The notes below the pieces were generated by a model. That model saw only the letters and a program-made list of their open reading frames with translations, made no database searches and was not told where the DNA came from. 16,609 nt of DNA from Goniomonas avonlea (taxonomy: Eukaryota; Cryptophyceae; Goniomonadida; Goniomonadaceae): contig QUTJ01031745.1 in the NCBI GenBank assembly GCA_003573635.1, forward strand, positions 1-16,609, written 5' to 3'. The translations under genes were made by a program, and so were the position numbers. Every line of letters begins with the position of its first letter. Position 1 is the stretch's first letter. Of the stretch, positions 1-12,000 are shown piece after piece.

Positions 1-1
1 C

Positions 2-58
2 ACCACCAGCCGCGTGTTCTCGTACGGCGCCGCGTGCCCCAGCAGCTTCGTGCGTGCC
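2..58 (+). repeat. C-terminal tail of a preceding repeat unit (partial)
   Basis: These 19 codons contain the closing Val-Phe-Ser-Tyr-Gly strand and a linker ending Phe-Val-Arg-Ala just before the Asn of unit 1. This matches the end of every complete unit, so the array continues upstream of the window. Confidence 0.88.
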
Positions 59-3000
59 AACTCGCCCAACTCCGGCGCCGTGAGCCTGTCGCTTCTCGGG
101 TCTGGGTTCTGGATGGACTTCACTGTGCGCAATCGCCTCGGTAGCACGGGCAGCGAGGCAGTCTCGTGGGGCTCGGACTCTGCAGTGCGGGCCAAGCGAC
201 CCGCCGGAGCAGGCAACCGGCTCGGCGTGGTGTCCACCGTCGCTATGCGGATCTGCACGCAGTCCTTGGTGCTGTCCTACCTGGCCCCCTCCCCGTCCTC
301 GTTGGTCGTCGCTAACTCACCAACGACCGGCGGCTTGAGCCTCACCTTGTTGGGGCTCGACTTCGGCCGCGCCATCACCAATCGTGCACGGCTCGCGTTC
401 TCGGTGTCGACCGCCACTGCGTGGATCTCAGACTCGTCGACAACGTGCAAAACCGTCTCCGGGCTATCGCTGATGGCCACGTTGGTCGTCACCGCCGCGC
501 TCCAGACTGGGTCCAGCACGATGCAGTTCTCGTACGCTGTCCCAATGCTCCAGCTCGTCAGCCCAACGGCCAACGCTGCTGCCTCTGGGTCGCTTTCCCT
601 GACGGTTCTCGGCCGCTCACTGGGGACACACCGCCGCTCGGCGCTGGTTCGGCTTGGGAGGACCTCCTGCGAAGCGCGAACGTGGAACTCCGACTCTGCT
701 GTGCTCTGCAAGCTTCCTGCTGCCACTGGCCTCAACCAGGTGACTGTGACCGTGGCAGGGGCGCGCGCAACGCTCACCTCAGCGTTCTCCTGCGACGCGC
801 CGGCCGTGTCCTCCATAGTGCGCAGCAACGCGCCGCACACCGCCGGGGTCTATGTCACCTGCCTCGGCAGCTCGTTTGGCCGAACCGACGCGTCTGTCGC
901 CAGCAGACTCCAGCGCACAAGTTCAGAGGCCGTCGCCTGGATCTCGGACTCCAGCTTGAGCATGAAGGCAACCCCGGGCGCGAGCACGAGGGCTGGAGTA
1001 TCCGTCACGGTCAGACGATTCTTTGGCACGTCCACACAGTTTTTCACCTTCAACGCCGTCACGCCCTCGAGCGTCACCCGCACCAACACCCCGTCCACGG
1101 CGTCCCACAGCCTGTCCATCGTCGGCGCCGCCCTCGGCCGCAGCGATTTCACTCCGCGCGTCTCGATCGGCGGGTCACAGTCCGAGGCTGTCAGCTGGCT
1201 GTCCACGACTACCGCCAAGCTCAAGAGCCCCGCTGGTCGAGGGCCCTGGCCGCCCGTTGCTGCGACGCTGGCCACCCGTCTCGCCACCCTGACCCTGGCG
1301 TTGACTTACGACCAGGTGTCCGTCACGTGGGTGGCTTCGAACGCGCCAGTGTCGGGGTCGAGCAGCTTGACCATCCTCGGGGGGGGGCTTGGCATCACCG
1401 ACCCGTCCTCCTGTGTGCGTGTCGCGGGGTCCGCATGCCAGGTCACGAGCTGGATGTCTGTCTCGTCCGTGCGGTGCAAGGCGTCGTCGGGCGTCCGAAG
1501 CCGGGGCGTCTCTGCGACGGCCTCCCGCCTCGTCGGCTCGCTCTCGCTTGCGTTTTCGTTCGACGCCCCCGTCATCTCCAGCCAGGTGTCCACAAACTCT
1601 CCCGTAACCACCGGCCTGAGCTTCACTGTCACTGGCAGCAACTTCGGCCACGTCAGCTACACGCAGGGGCTTCGTCAGGGCGGCACCACCTGCCACGCCA
1701 TGCTGTGGACGTCGAGCACGGCCATGCGGTGCAAGCGGTCCACTACCCTGGGGACCGCCTTCCCACTCGTCGTCACGGTGAATCTGCTGCGATCTCTGGG
1801 CACTGTGACGTGGGCCTTGTCCTTGGACGCACCGCTCAGCATCGGCCTCGAGCCCACCAACGCGCTCGCCACTGGCTCCGTGAGCGTGACTCTGCTCGGC
1901 AGTGGGTACGGCACGATTTCGACCACGCAGCGCGCCTCGCTCGGCTCCTCACCCGCACAAGCGTCCGTGTGGATCTCGACCTCGTCAATCTCCTCCAAGC
2001 TCGCCGGCGGCTCCCTTGGGCGTCTCAGGCTGACTGTCACCGCCGTGATCCGGTCCATGGCCACGCTGTCCAACGCTGCCTCGTTCGACGACGTGGGCGT
2101 CGTTGGGGACTCGTCGCCCGGCAACGGCCCTTCGACGGGCGCCGTGACCTTGACCCTCGTGGGCAACAACTTTGCGTTAGCGCGACGCACCGTGAACGGG
2201 CGGGTAGGGTCAACGGCGGCCCTCGCGTCTGTCTGGGCGAGTGAGACCGCTCTCAGGTGCAAGATGTCGTCGGGTCCTGGGATAGCTCTCGTCCTGGTCG
2301 CCTCACTTGCTCTGACGACGGGATCGCTGACCCGAGCCTACTCCTACTCGCGGCCCTCGCTGGTGGCTCCCACGTCGTTCAACGCGCCAGCAGCCGGCCA
2401 AGTGAGCTTGTCGCTCATCGGCGCCCACTTTGGCACGCCAGACCGCACCCCGACCCTGCGGGTGGGGGGCACGCACTCGCTTGCGTCCTCGTGGTCGTCG
2501 GACTCCGCCATGCAGTGCAGGGTGGCCCGAACGAGCATGACCATGGCGATGATGCTGCACGCCACCGTGCGGGGCCAGCTGGGGACGCTCTCGAACGCCT
2601 TTTCGTACAACACCATCACTGGCAGCTCGACACGCACAGTCAACGCCGCCACGACCGGCGCCGTCTCCCTCACCGTGACCGGCGTCAACATGAGAAGCTC
2701 CGACGAGAGTCTCGGCGCACGTGTTGGCGGAACGGCGTGTGAGGGGATCACTTGGGTTGCTGACACAGCTCTCCGTTGCAAGCTTGCTCGCGGCATCGGC
2801 CTCAACGCGGCTGTCGCCATCTCGGTGCGCTCGTCCACTGTCGGGAGCTTGACCTCGGTGCTTTCGCACGTCACAGCCCTCGTCAGCAGCTCAGTGAGAA
2901 CCAATGCCCCAACCACGGCGGCGGCGTCTGTGACCCTGCTCGGAAGGTACTTCGGCGGTGTTGACACGTCCACTCGTGCGCGGCTGTCCTCGACAGCGTG

Positions 3001-6000
3001 CACTGCCACTTCCTGGATGTCCGACACAGGCGTGCGGTGCCGTGCCGGGCAGGGCGTTGCTCTTGCCCAGCAGGTTGCGCTCACCGTCACCAACCGCCCG
3101 TGGTCCCTGACCCGCGCCATGTCGTACCAGCTGCACGAGCTGAATGTCCGCCAGAGGTCCAACTCCGCCACCACCGGCGCTATGGTGGTGACCCTCCTTG
3201 GCTTCTCATTCGGCCCGCGGGATGCGACCTTCACCGGCCGAAAGGGCGCGACGGCGTGCGAGCACACAGTGTGGGTGGCACACAGCAGCGTGAACTGTAA
3301 AGCCTCTCGCGGCCGCTTCGGCGCACTGACGCTGTCAATCTCCCAAGTTGGGCGAGGCAGCGCGACGATGGCCTTCACAATGGACCAGCCAGCGCCCGCG
3401 AGGTCTCTGGCGAGCAATGGCCCGGCCACGGGCGGCGTGTCGCTGACCATGATTGGCGCTGATATGTCAGCTGGTGCGACGACCACCATGCGCGCGGGAG
3501 GGACAGGGTGCGAAACGTCCCTGTGGGCGTCGGGCAGCTCCCTGCGGTGCAAGTTGGCTCCCGGTGCCCGCAAGGCCATGCGGGGGGTGATCTCTGTGGG
3601 CCTGCTCAAGGGCACGGTCTCGATGGCTATCTCGTACAACACGGTGTTCCTGCGTGCCATGACGCTCGGGTCCAACACGCCCTCCACCGGAGCAGTGTTC
3701 CTCGCTGTGAATGCCGGCGGCGTTGGCCCGACGGACAGCAGCCAGAGAGTGCGCATCGGTGGCACTGCCTGCGAGGCGTCAGTGTGGAGGTCTGACACCT
3801 CGATTCGCTGCAAAAGCTCAGCCGTGGGGCCGAACTACCTTCCCACGGTGGGTGCCACCATGGTGTTGAGCTTGGGGTCTGCGACCAGAATGTTCTCTCA
3901 CGATGAGGGAGCCTGCCGCCCGCTCATCAAGACGAACACGCCCGCAACGGGAGCTTTGAGCGTGACTCTCTCGGGCTCCAGCTTCCACCAACTCGAGCTA
4001 TCGCACAGATCCCGCATCAGCGGGTCCGGGTCGCTCACCACGTTTTGGTTGGGGGACACTTCTCTCCGGGCACTTGCTGCATCAGGCTCCCGTGTGTCCT
4101 CCGATTCGGTGACCGCCACCATCGCCCTGTACGTTGCAACAGCGACCAGGTCCTTCTCCTTCGACTTCGGCAGCATCTCCAGCGCCCTGGGCACCAACGC
4201 GGCCACTACCGGCGGGATGTCGGTGACAATTCTTGGCTCCGGCGTCGGCACGGTGGCCGTCACCTCGCGTCTGCGGCTTGGCGGGTCTCCGCCCGAGGTC
4301 GTCAGCTGGCTGTCGGACACAGCTATCGCCGGCAAGTTCCCTGCGGCGCTCGCTCGCTCACTGAGCGTGGCGGCGACTCTCCTGCAGCGCCGCAGCACTG
4401 TTTCGAGCGCGGTCACGTACGAGACACTCGATCCCAGCTCCCCCGCGCCGCGTAGCAACGGGCCCACCTCGGGCGCGAGCACACTTACGCTGCTCGGGGC
4501 ACAGTTTGGGCAGATGGACCCCACCTTGTCCCTGTCCAAGGGGGGCTCCAACCCGATGGCGTCGCTCTGGGTGGCTGACACCTCGCTCGTCTGCAAGCTC
4601 AGTGCCGGCACGGGGCTGGCCAAGTCGCTGTCTGTCTCGGCAAGTCTCCGTGACCGCCGCACTATGACGCGCGCCTTCTCCTTCGACTCCAGTGCCCCGA
4701 GCTCAACCATGGCGTCCAACCTGGCACGCACTGGCGCTGCGAGCATCACCCTCGTTGGCAGTGGGTTTGGCCCACTCGGCACCAGGGTCCTTCGCGTCGC
4801 TGGCACCCGCTGCGAAGCGGGAGCCTGGGTCGCAGACACGATCATAGTTGGGAAAATCGCTTCTGGAGCACAGGCAGGCGGCCGGATGGCGGTGACGGCA
4901 GCCTCGACACCGGGAACTTTGACGCTGGCTCTGACCTATGACCTCATGCTGCTGTCATCTGCCGTTCGAACAAACGTGCCTTCGTCTGGTTCGACACAGC
5001 TCACCCTGCTCGGTGTGGATTTCGCCGTCCTCGATCGCTCCGCTCGCTTTGCAATCGGCGATTCGGCGTGCCCCGTGACTCGGTGGACGGCAGACTCGGC
5101 TCTGGTTTGCCGCACGCCTTCGGCTGCCTGGTCCTTCTGTGCCATCTCGCTCACAGTCGACAGCCTTCGAGCGACGTTGCTGCGTTCTGTCTCCCTGGAC
5201 CGCCCCTCGGCGTCCGCAATCACGCGGTTCAACACGCCGCAAACGGCAGGGACCTCCGTCACCATCACCGGGCGCGGCATGGGCCGCGCTGATGCCTCCG
5301 CGAGGGCGCGTGTAGGAGGCTCCCCCTGCGAGATGACGGCCTGGGTCTCAAGCACCTGCGCGGTGGCCAAAGTGACTGGCGGCAGTGCCGTCGGGCTCCG
5401 CGTAGTCGTGACTGTGCCCGTGGCCGCCTCAGGCAGCTTGACGCTGGCGTCCTCGTTCAACGGTCCGTTGGTCCTCTGGCCGAGCCGGCCCACAAATCTC
5501 GCTGTGACTGGCTCCTCCACGGTCACGCTCGTGGGTGTGCAGCTCGGGCACCGTCGGGCCACGCGGACTGTGCGAGCTGGTGCAACCGCCGCGTCGGCGA
5601 CGGTCTGGGTGTCGGAATCCTCCACGTCCTGCAAGGCCGCGCCAGCTTCGTTCCGTCCCAGGACGGCCGGGCTCGCGGTTACGCTTGGCGCGCAGACTCA
5701 AAGCACGCTCTCAGTCAGCCTCACGTACACTGACCTCGTGCTGAGGTCTGTTATCACTACGAACGCGCCTGCGATCGGCGATGTTGTCTTGACATTGGTA
5801 TCGGTCCAACTCGGCAACGCCGACTCGACACACCGTGCACGCCTCGGCGGGTCCACCTGCGTCAGCACGACGTGGGTGTCTGACTCGAATCTCTACTGCA
5901 AGCTCCCCGCCACCCACGTCGAAACTGCCTCGGGGCTGGTAATGAGTGTCGTCGGAATCCGGAACAGCCTCACCAACGCGTGCTCCTACGACATCCCAAC

Positions 6001-9000
6001 CATCCAGATCATCGTTAGAAGCAACGGTCCCACCACTGGCAGCTTCTCCATCACAATGTACGGCGCGGACTTCAGGCGGTTCGACGGCTCCTTGCGCGCT
6101 AGCATCCTCGGCACCGGCTCCGAAGCGTTGATCTGGCTCTCAGATTCCACGCTGCGGATGAAACTGGCCGCCGGGCACGCCCCCGGGAAGAGCGCGCATG
6201 CCACGCTGGCGGGACCGGGCACCGCGACAACCATGTCAAACGTCCTGTCGTACGACACTGCGATTCAGCGGCTGCGGTGGCCCAACAACGGGCCCGGGAC
6301 TGGCGCGGTGTCCGTCACTGTGCTCGGCTCGGGCTTCTCGGCGGCCAGCCGCACCCCGCGGCAGCGAGTTGGCGACACTGCCACTCTGGCGTCGCGGTGG
6401 ATCTCTGACACTGCTGCTGTAGGCAAGCTGGGCCCCGGCTCCTGGAGCTCCCTCGGAGGCGTGGTTACTCTGCCCGCGATGCGGCTTTCGGTTTCTCGCG
6501 CGCACAGTTTCAACTCGCCAGTAGTCACAGAAGTTGTAGCGCAAGCAAACGCCCCACGGTCAGGCGCAGTGAGCGTGACGCTGCTCGGCCGGTCGCTCAC
6601 CGCCGTGGAGAGGTCTGCGTGCTCTCGCTTCTCCGGCTCCCGGGTTGCTGCGACGTGGTGGGTGTCAGACACCTCCCTCAGGGGCCTGACCGGCGCTGGG
6701 TCTGTGCAGTGGGCTATGGCCACCGTCACGGTTGGCATGATGGCATCGACAGTCACCGGGACCCTCACGTACAACTCTGCAGTAGCTCTCAGCGCAGCAA
6801 CCAACGTCCCTACAACCGGCACCGCTAGCATCACTTTGTTGGGGTCCTCTCTTGGCCGAGTGGATACCTCCGGCAACGTTCGGGTCGGGTCGACGTCCCG
6901 AGAAGCCAGCACCTGGGTCTCCGCGACTAGTCTGCTGTGCAAGATCCCAGCGGGCACACGCGTGCAGCGCCTCGTCACCATCACAGTGCGAGACCGCTCG
7001 ACGCTCACCATGGCGCTCACTTACAACCTGATCGTCAGCCGTGGCCAGGCGAGAGGGAACATCCCCACAACGGGAGGCGTTAGCCTAACTGTGATTGGCG
7101 TTGCGTTTGGCCCAGCCGACCGCTCTCCGAGGATGCGGCTGGGCACTGCTGCCCCAGCGACCGCCTGGGTGTCGGGGTCTGCCATGTCCTGCCGCGTCAG
7201 CGTCAGCGGCCTCCGCGCCTCGCTCTCGGTGGTCGCCTCCGTCGTGGGAGGGCTGTCAACATTGACACAGATCCTGTCCGTCGACGTCGTTCGAGTCAGC
7301 AACTTCATCCGGGTCAACACGCCTGCGACCGGATCGACGTCGGTGACCGTGGTGGGCTCGGGGCTCGGCACGACGTCAACCTCGGAGAGCGTGCGCGCTG
7401 GCGGCTCCACCTGCGAGAGCGGGGCCTGGGCTTCCGAAACAGTTTTGAGGTGCAAGTCCACGTCCGGTGGGCTGACTGCCAGACAGGCCACCTTCACCAT
7501 GGGCTTGGTGCTGGCCTCCTCCACTCGCTCCTTCACGCACGACATGGCGCAGCTGAGCAGTGTCACAGTTGTCAACGGGCCCAATTCGGGCCACGTGTCC
7601 GTGACAGTGCTCGGGGCCAGCTTTGGCGGTCGCAGCATGGTTCTGCGAATCGGAGTCAGCGGCGCTGAGAGAACGCTCTGGGTGTCAGACACAGCCCTCA
7701 CCGCGCGATACGGCCTGGGCGACGCCAGCAGGGCGGCGTTCACCGTGACTTCTCTGCGAATGCCGTCGTCGAGGACGTCAGTGGTGTCGTTTGACCTCCC
7801 CTCCACGCTGGAGTTTGGTCCGCGAAACGGACCCAAGACTGGCGCCGTCGGCGTCACGCTGCTCGGCGCTGGCTTGGGGTTCAACGACGTCAGTGGCCGG
7901 TGCCACATCGGCGGGTCTGCGTACGACCAGAGCAGGTGGCTGTCGGAGACATCGCTGGTCGGCAAGGTGACCGCCGGCTGCCGCATCAACCTCCCGCAGT
8001 CGGTGACAATCGCGATGCGAACCATGACAATGACGCGCGCACTCTCGTACAACTCCCACACCATCGTGTCAGCGGCCGTTGGCAACCTGCCAGCGGCTGG
8101 CAACTTCCAGATCACCGTGCTGGGCCTGCGGCTTGGCCAGACAGACGCCACTACCAGGGTCCGCCTGGGCCGCACGGCGTGTCTGTCCACCGTCTGGGTC
8201 TCACATACCTCCGTGCTTGGTCGCGCGCCCGCGACTCACTTGAGCGCGGCGGCGGGCGTGGTCGTCACCTTGGGCATGCTAGCGCCGACTGTGAGCAACC
8301 TCGTGTCGTACGACAGCCCGTCCATGCATGCGCTGGCGCGCGGCAACAGCCCGTCCACAGGCTCGCTGGACCTCACCTTGTTGGGAGTCAGCTTCCGCCG
8401 GTTCGACTTCACGCTGCGTGCCCGGGCGGGTGGCACCAGCTGCCAGATGTCCTCCTGGGTCTCAGACTCGACGTTGCGATGCAGGGTCGCTGCTGGCTCC
8501 GAAACCGTGCTCGGCGTCCGCGCCACGTTTTCGGTGCTGCTCTTCCCAACACGCACCGGCGCACTGACCTTCGATGGCGGCGCGGTCAGCTTGGTTCGGG
8601 GCACCAACGGCGCGACGACGGGCTCCATCATGCTCACCTTGCTCGGCTCTGGCTGGAGTCCATCGGACAAGACGCCGTCGGCTCGACTGGGGCGAACGGC
8701 CTCGACTCTGACTCGCTGGACGTCTGATTCGACTGTCGTCAGCAAGCTGGCGGCGAGCCAGAGCGGGGGGAGGGCCGTCGTGAGCACCGCGCACCGCCTC
8801 CAAGTCACGCTCTCTCGATTCTTTTCGTACAACAGCGAGCGCATGAGCAGCTTGCTAGCCGCCAACGCCCCCAGGACCGGGTCGACCAGCCTGACTATTT
8901 GTGGGTCGGGGCTGGGTGACGTGTACAACACGGTGCGGGGTCGCGTTGGCCAAACGGGTGCCATGGCAACGCAGTGGGTGTCCGACTCCGCACTCGGCGC

Positions 9001-12000
9001 CAAGAGCAGCTCCGGCGCCGCTACAGCACTACCCATCGTCGCCACCCTGCTCTCGGCCATGACCACCGTCTCGCAGCTCTTCTCGTACGACGGCGCGGCG
9101 CCTGGCACTCTGGCCTCGGGCAACAGCGCCACGAGTGGAGCGGTGTGTGTCACGCTCCTTGGTCTGGGCGTGAGCCAAGTCTCGGTGTCGCTGGGTGTGC
9201 GACTGGGCGGGACCGCGTGCGAGTTCAGCATGTGGGTGTCGGCCAGCTCGATGAAGTGCAAGACGAGCGCGGGTGCCCGCCTCGCTCGCACTTTCGGCGT
9301 CACGGTGCAGGACCGCGTCTCCATGGTGGCCGCCTTGACATATGACTTGGTGGTGGGCCTAGGCCTGCCGTCGGCCGGTCGAAGCAACACGCCGACGACC
9401 GGTGCCGTCAGCTTGACAATCCTCGGGACTAGCTTGGGGAACCACGAGCGCTCGCCACGCAGCCGGCTGGGAACCGCCGCCACAGTCACACTGTGGGTCT
9501 CGGACTCGGCGTTGCTCGCTCGTCCCGGTACGGGTGGCCACCGCACTCTGCCGACAGTGGGCTCGTCAGTGGTGGCCGTGCTGTCCACAGTGAGCCTGGC
9601 GCTGACGTACGACGCTGTCCGCCTGAGCAACGCCGCGCGCGTTAACGCGCCAACGACATCGAGCACCAGCCTGACGCTTTTGGGCAGCGGGTTCGCGACA
9701 ACCGCGAACTCACCGAGCACCCGTATTGGAGGGACTGCGAACGAAGCCTTCTGGTGGAGGTCAGACTCTTCGCTGCGTTGCAAGGGGGTCGCGGGCGTAG
9801 GCCTGCTCCTCCCCGCTGTGCTAACCGAAGGCCTCGTGGCCGCCACTCTCTCGCGCACGCTTACCCACGACACTCCCCAAGTGAGCGCCCTCTTGAAAAC
9901 CAACGCCGCGAAGACAGGCTCGCTGTCGCTGACTCTGGTCGGCTCTGCGTTCGCGGGTGCCCGCAGCGTCAACCTGCGTACAGGCCGCACGGGCGCCGAG
10001 AGCAGCCTGTGGGTGTCGGTGACTTCACTCCAGTGCCGACTGCCTGCGGGCGTGAACGTCGGCCTCGCGGTCGCCGTCTCCGCTGCGAGGGCGACAGCGT
10101 GCCTCAGTGCGGCAGTAAGCTTCGACCTGCTGCGCGCGAGCTCCTTGGTGCGCGCGAATCTACCCGCGTCGGGCGGCACAAGTGTGACGATCCTTGGCTC
10201 CTCGTTCGGGCTGCTGTCCCCAAGTTCGTCGTCAGCCCGTGCCCGCGGCACTGCCGTCGAGGCGCTTGGTTGGGTCTCGGCATCTTCCCTTCGCGTCAAG
10301 ACCGTGTTGGGTGCCGGAAACGGGCTCTCGTGCGTCGTTACCGTGGTGTCCCGATCGACGACCAGCGACATGCTCGTCAGCTTCGACGCGCCCAGCCTTG
10401 TGACTCTGGTGAGTCCTAACGAGCCCGTGACGGGTGCGACCACGGCAACCATTCTCGGGGGATCGTTCGGAGCCCCCCGGACCGTTTACGCGCGTTTTGG
10501 CGGCACCCCGTCCGCCGCGTCGTTCTGGTCCTCAGGGACCTCGCTGACCGTGAAGGTAGCGCACGGGGTCGCCTCCGCTGTCCTCGCCCTCGTCACGGCG
10601 CGCGGCCAGATCGGCACCGTCACGCGTGCGATGTCCTTCGATTCGCACGCACCCGCGTCCACGCTGTCGGCCAACTCGGCGACGACGGGGGGGCTGTCGC
10701 TCACCCTCATTGGAGCCGGGTTTGGCGAGGTCGGCTGCACAACGAGGGCTCGCATCGGGGGCTCCCGCGCCGAGGCGTCGATGTGGACAGCGTTTTCCGC
10801 TCTCCGCTGCAAGGTGACCGCTGGTGCCGGGCCGCGGCTCGCCACTGTGTTGACCGTGGCTTGGCGCCGCGCTACTCTGTCCCTGTCGGCGTCCTACGAC
10901 GTACCGCTGGCCAGCTCCGTGGTACGTCCCAACGCGCCGACGTCTGGAGCCGTCTCCTTTACCGTCACCGGGCGAGGCTTCAGCTCCAAGTCGCCATCCC
11001 CCGGGGTCTGGATTGGCGGGTCAGCCTGCGAGTCCAGCATGTGGACCTCCGAGTCTGCGATTCGGTGCAAAGTCAGTGGTGGCACGAATCAGCGGTGCAA
11101 GCTGCACTTGACTGTGCAACTGCAGTCGCCCCAGGTGACGTTTTCCATGGCGTTCTCCTATCGCCAACCGTGGCTCTCGTCGCACCACCGCTCCAACGTC
11201 GCCGTCTCGGGCTCCAACAGCTTGACGCTACTCGGAACAGGGTTTGGCCTGGCCGGGTACTCCGTCGCTGCGGCCATGCAGGGCTCCGGATGTGAGGCGA
11301 GTCGTTGGACCTCCGAGTCGGCGATGCGCTGCAAGGCCCCCCAGAGCGCACTGGTCCGGCAGTCTCTGTCAGTGACGGTCACACCCGGGGCGGGAACGCT
11401 GACTCGGGCCGTCACCCACGACCAGCCGTCGCCATCGAGCGTCGGGCGTTGCAACACGCCGACCTCGGGCGCTATCAGCGTCACTATCTTCGGCCTCGAG
11501 TTTGGCGAGGTGTCGCGCACCGGGCGTCAGCGCCTGAGTCGGTCGGGGATGATGTCGTCGCTCTGGCTCTCGCATTCCTCACTCCTGGTGAAGTCTCCGC
11601 CTGGGCTGGGAGAGTCCAGAGAGCAGGTGCTGACGCTCGCCGAGCAAGTGGGCACTGTGTCGAACGCTTTCACCTTCGACCTGTCGTCGATCTCGTCGCT
11701 GGTGAACACCAACGGCCCTGCGACGGGCGCCACCAGCTTCACCCTCGTCGGCCTTGTCTTTGCGCCAGCGCCCCAAAGCGAGACTGTGCGCATCGGCGAC
11801 ACCGCGTCCCTCGCCACAGTCTGGACCTCGCAGACTTCTCTCACCGGCCGCCTGCCTGCGTCGCGAAGCGTTGCCCTCTCGATCGTGTCCACCGTCCGGC
11901 TGCGCGTGCACACCATCACGCGGCTCATCTCCTTCGACGCGCCGTCGCAGAACGGCACAATCGCTGCCAACTCTCCTGCCACAGGCTCGACGAGCATGAC

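Noticed and set aside
421-2244. Plus-strand open frame of 607 codons in another phase, and a similar one at 11305-12810
   Set aside because: They overlap the continuous frame entirely, are rich in Arg, His and Pro as expected of a shifted GC-rich frame, and lack the repeat's conserved spacing logic in their own right.
2281-2325. Hydrophobic Leu/Val/Ala-rich stretch in unit 9 as a transmembrane helix
   Set aside because: It falls at the position of the Val-rich strand in the second half of every unit, is short, and is followed by the normal closing strand, so a beta strand is more likely.
8236-10452. Long antisense open frame of 738 codons, with others at 13228-15063 and 2344-3813
   Set aside because: These minus-strand frames oppose the real codons so that third position faces third position. 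With G/C-rich third positions, stops become rare there. They repeat with the same period as the + strand units and are broken at intervals, while frame 2 is never broken.
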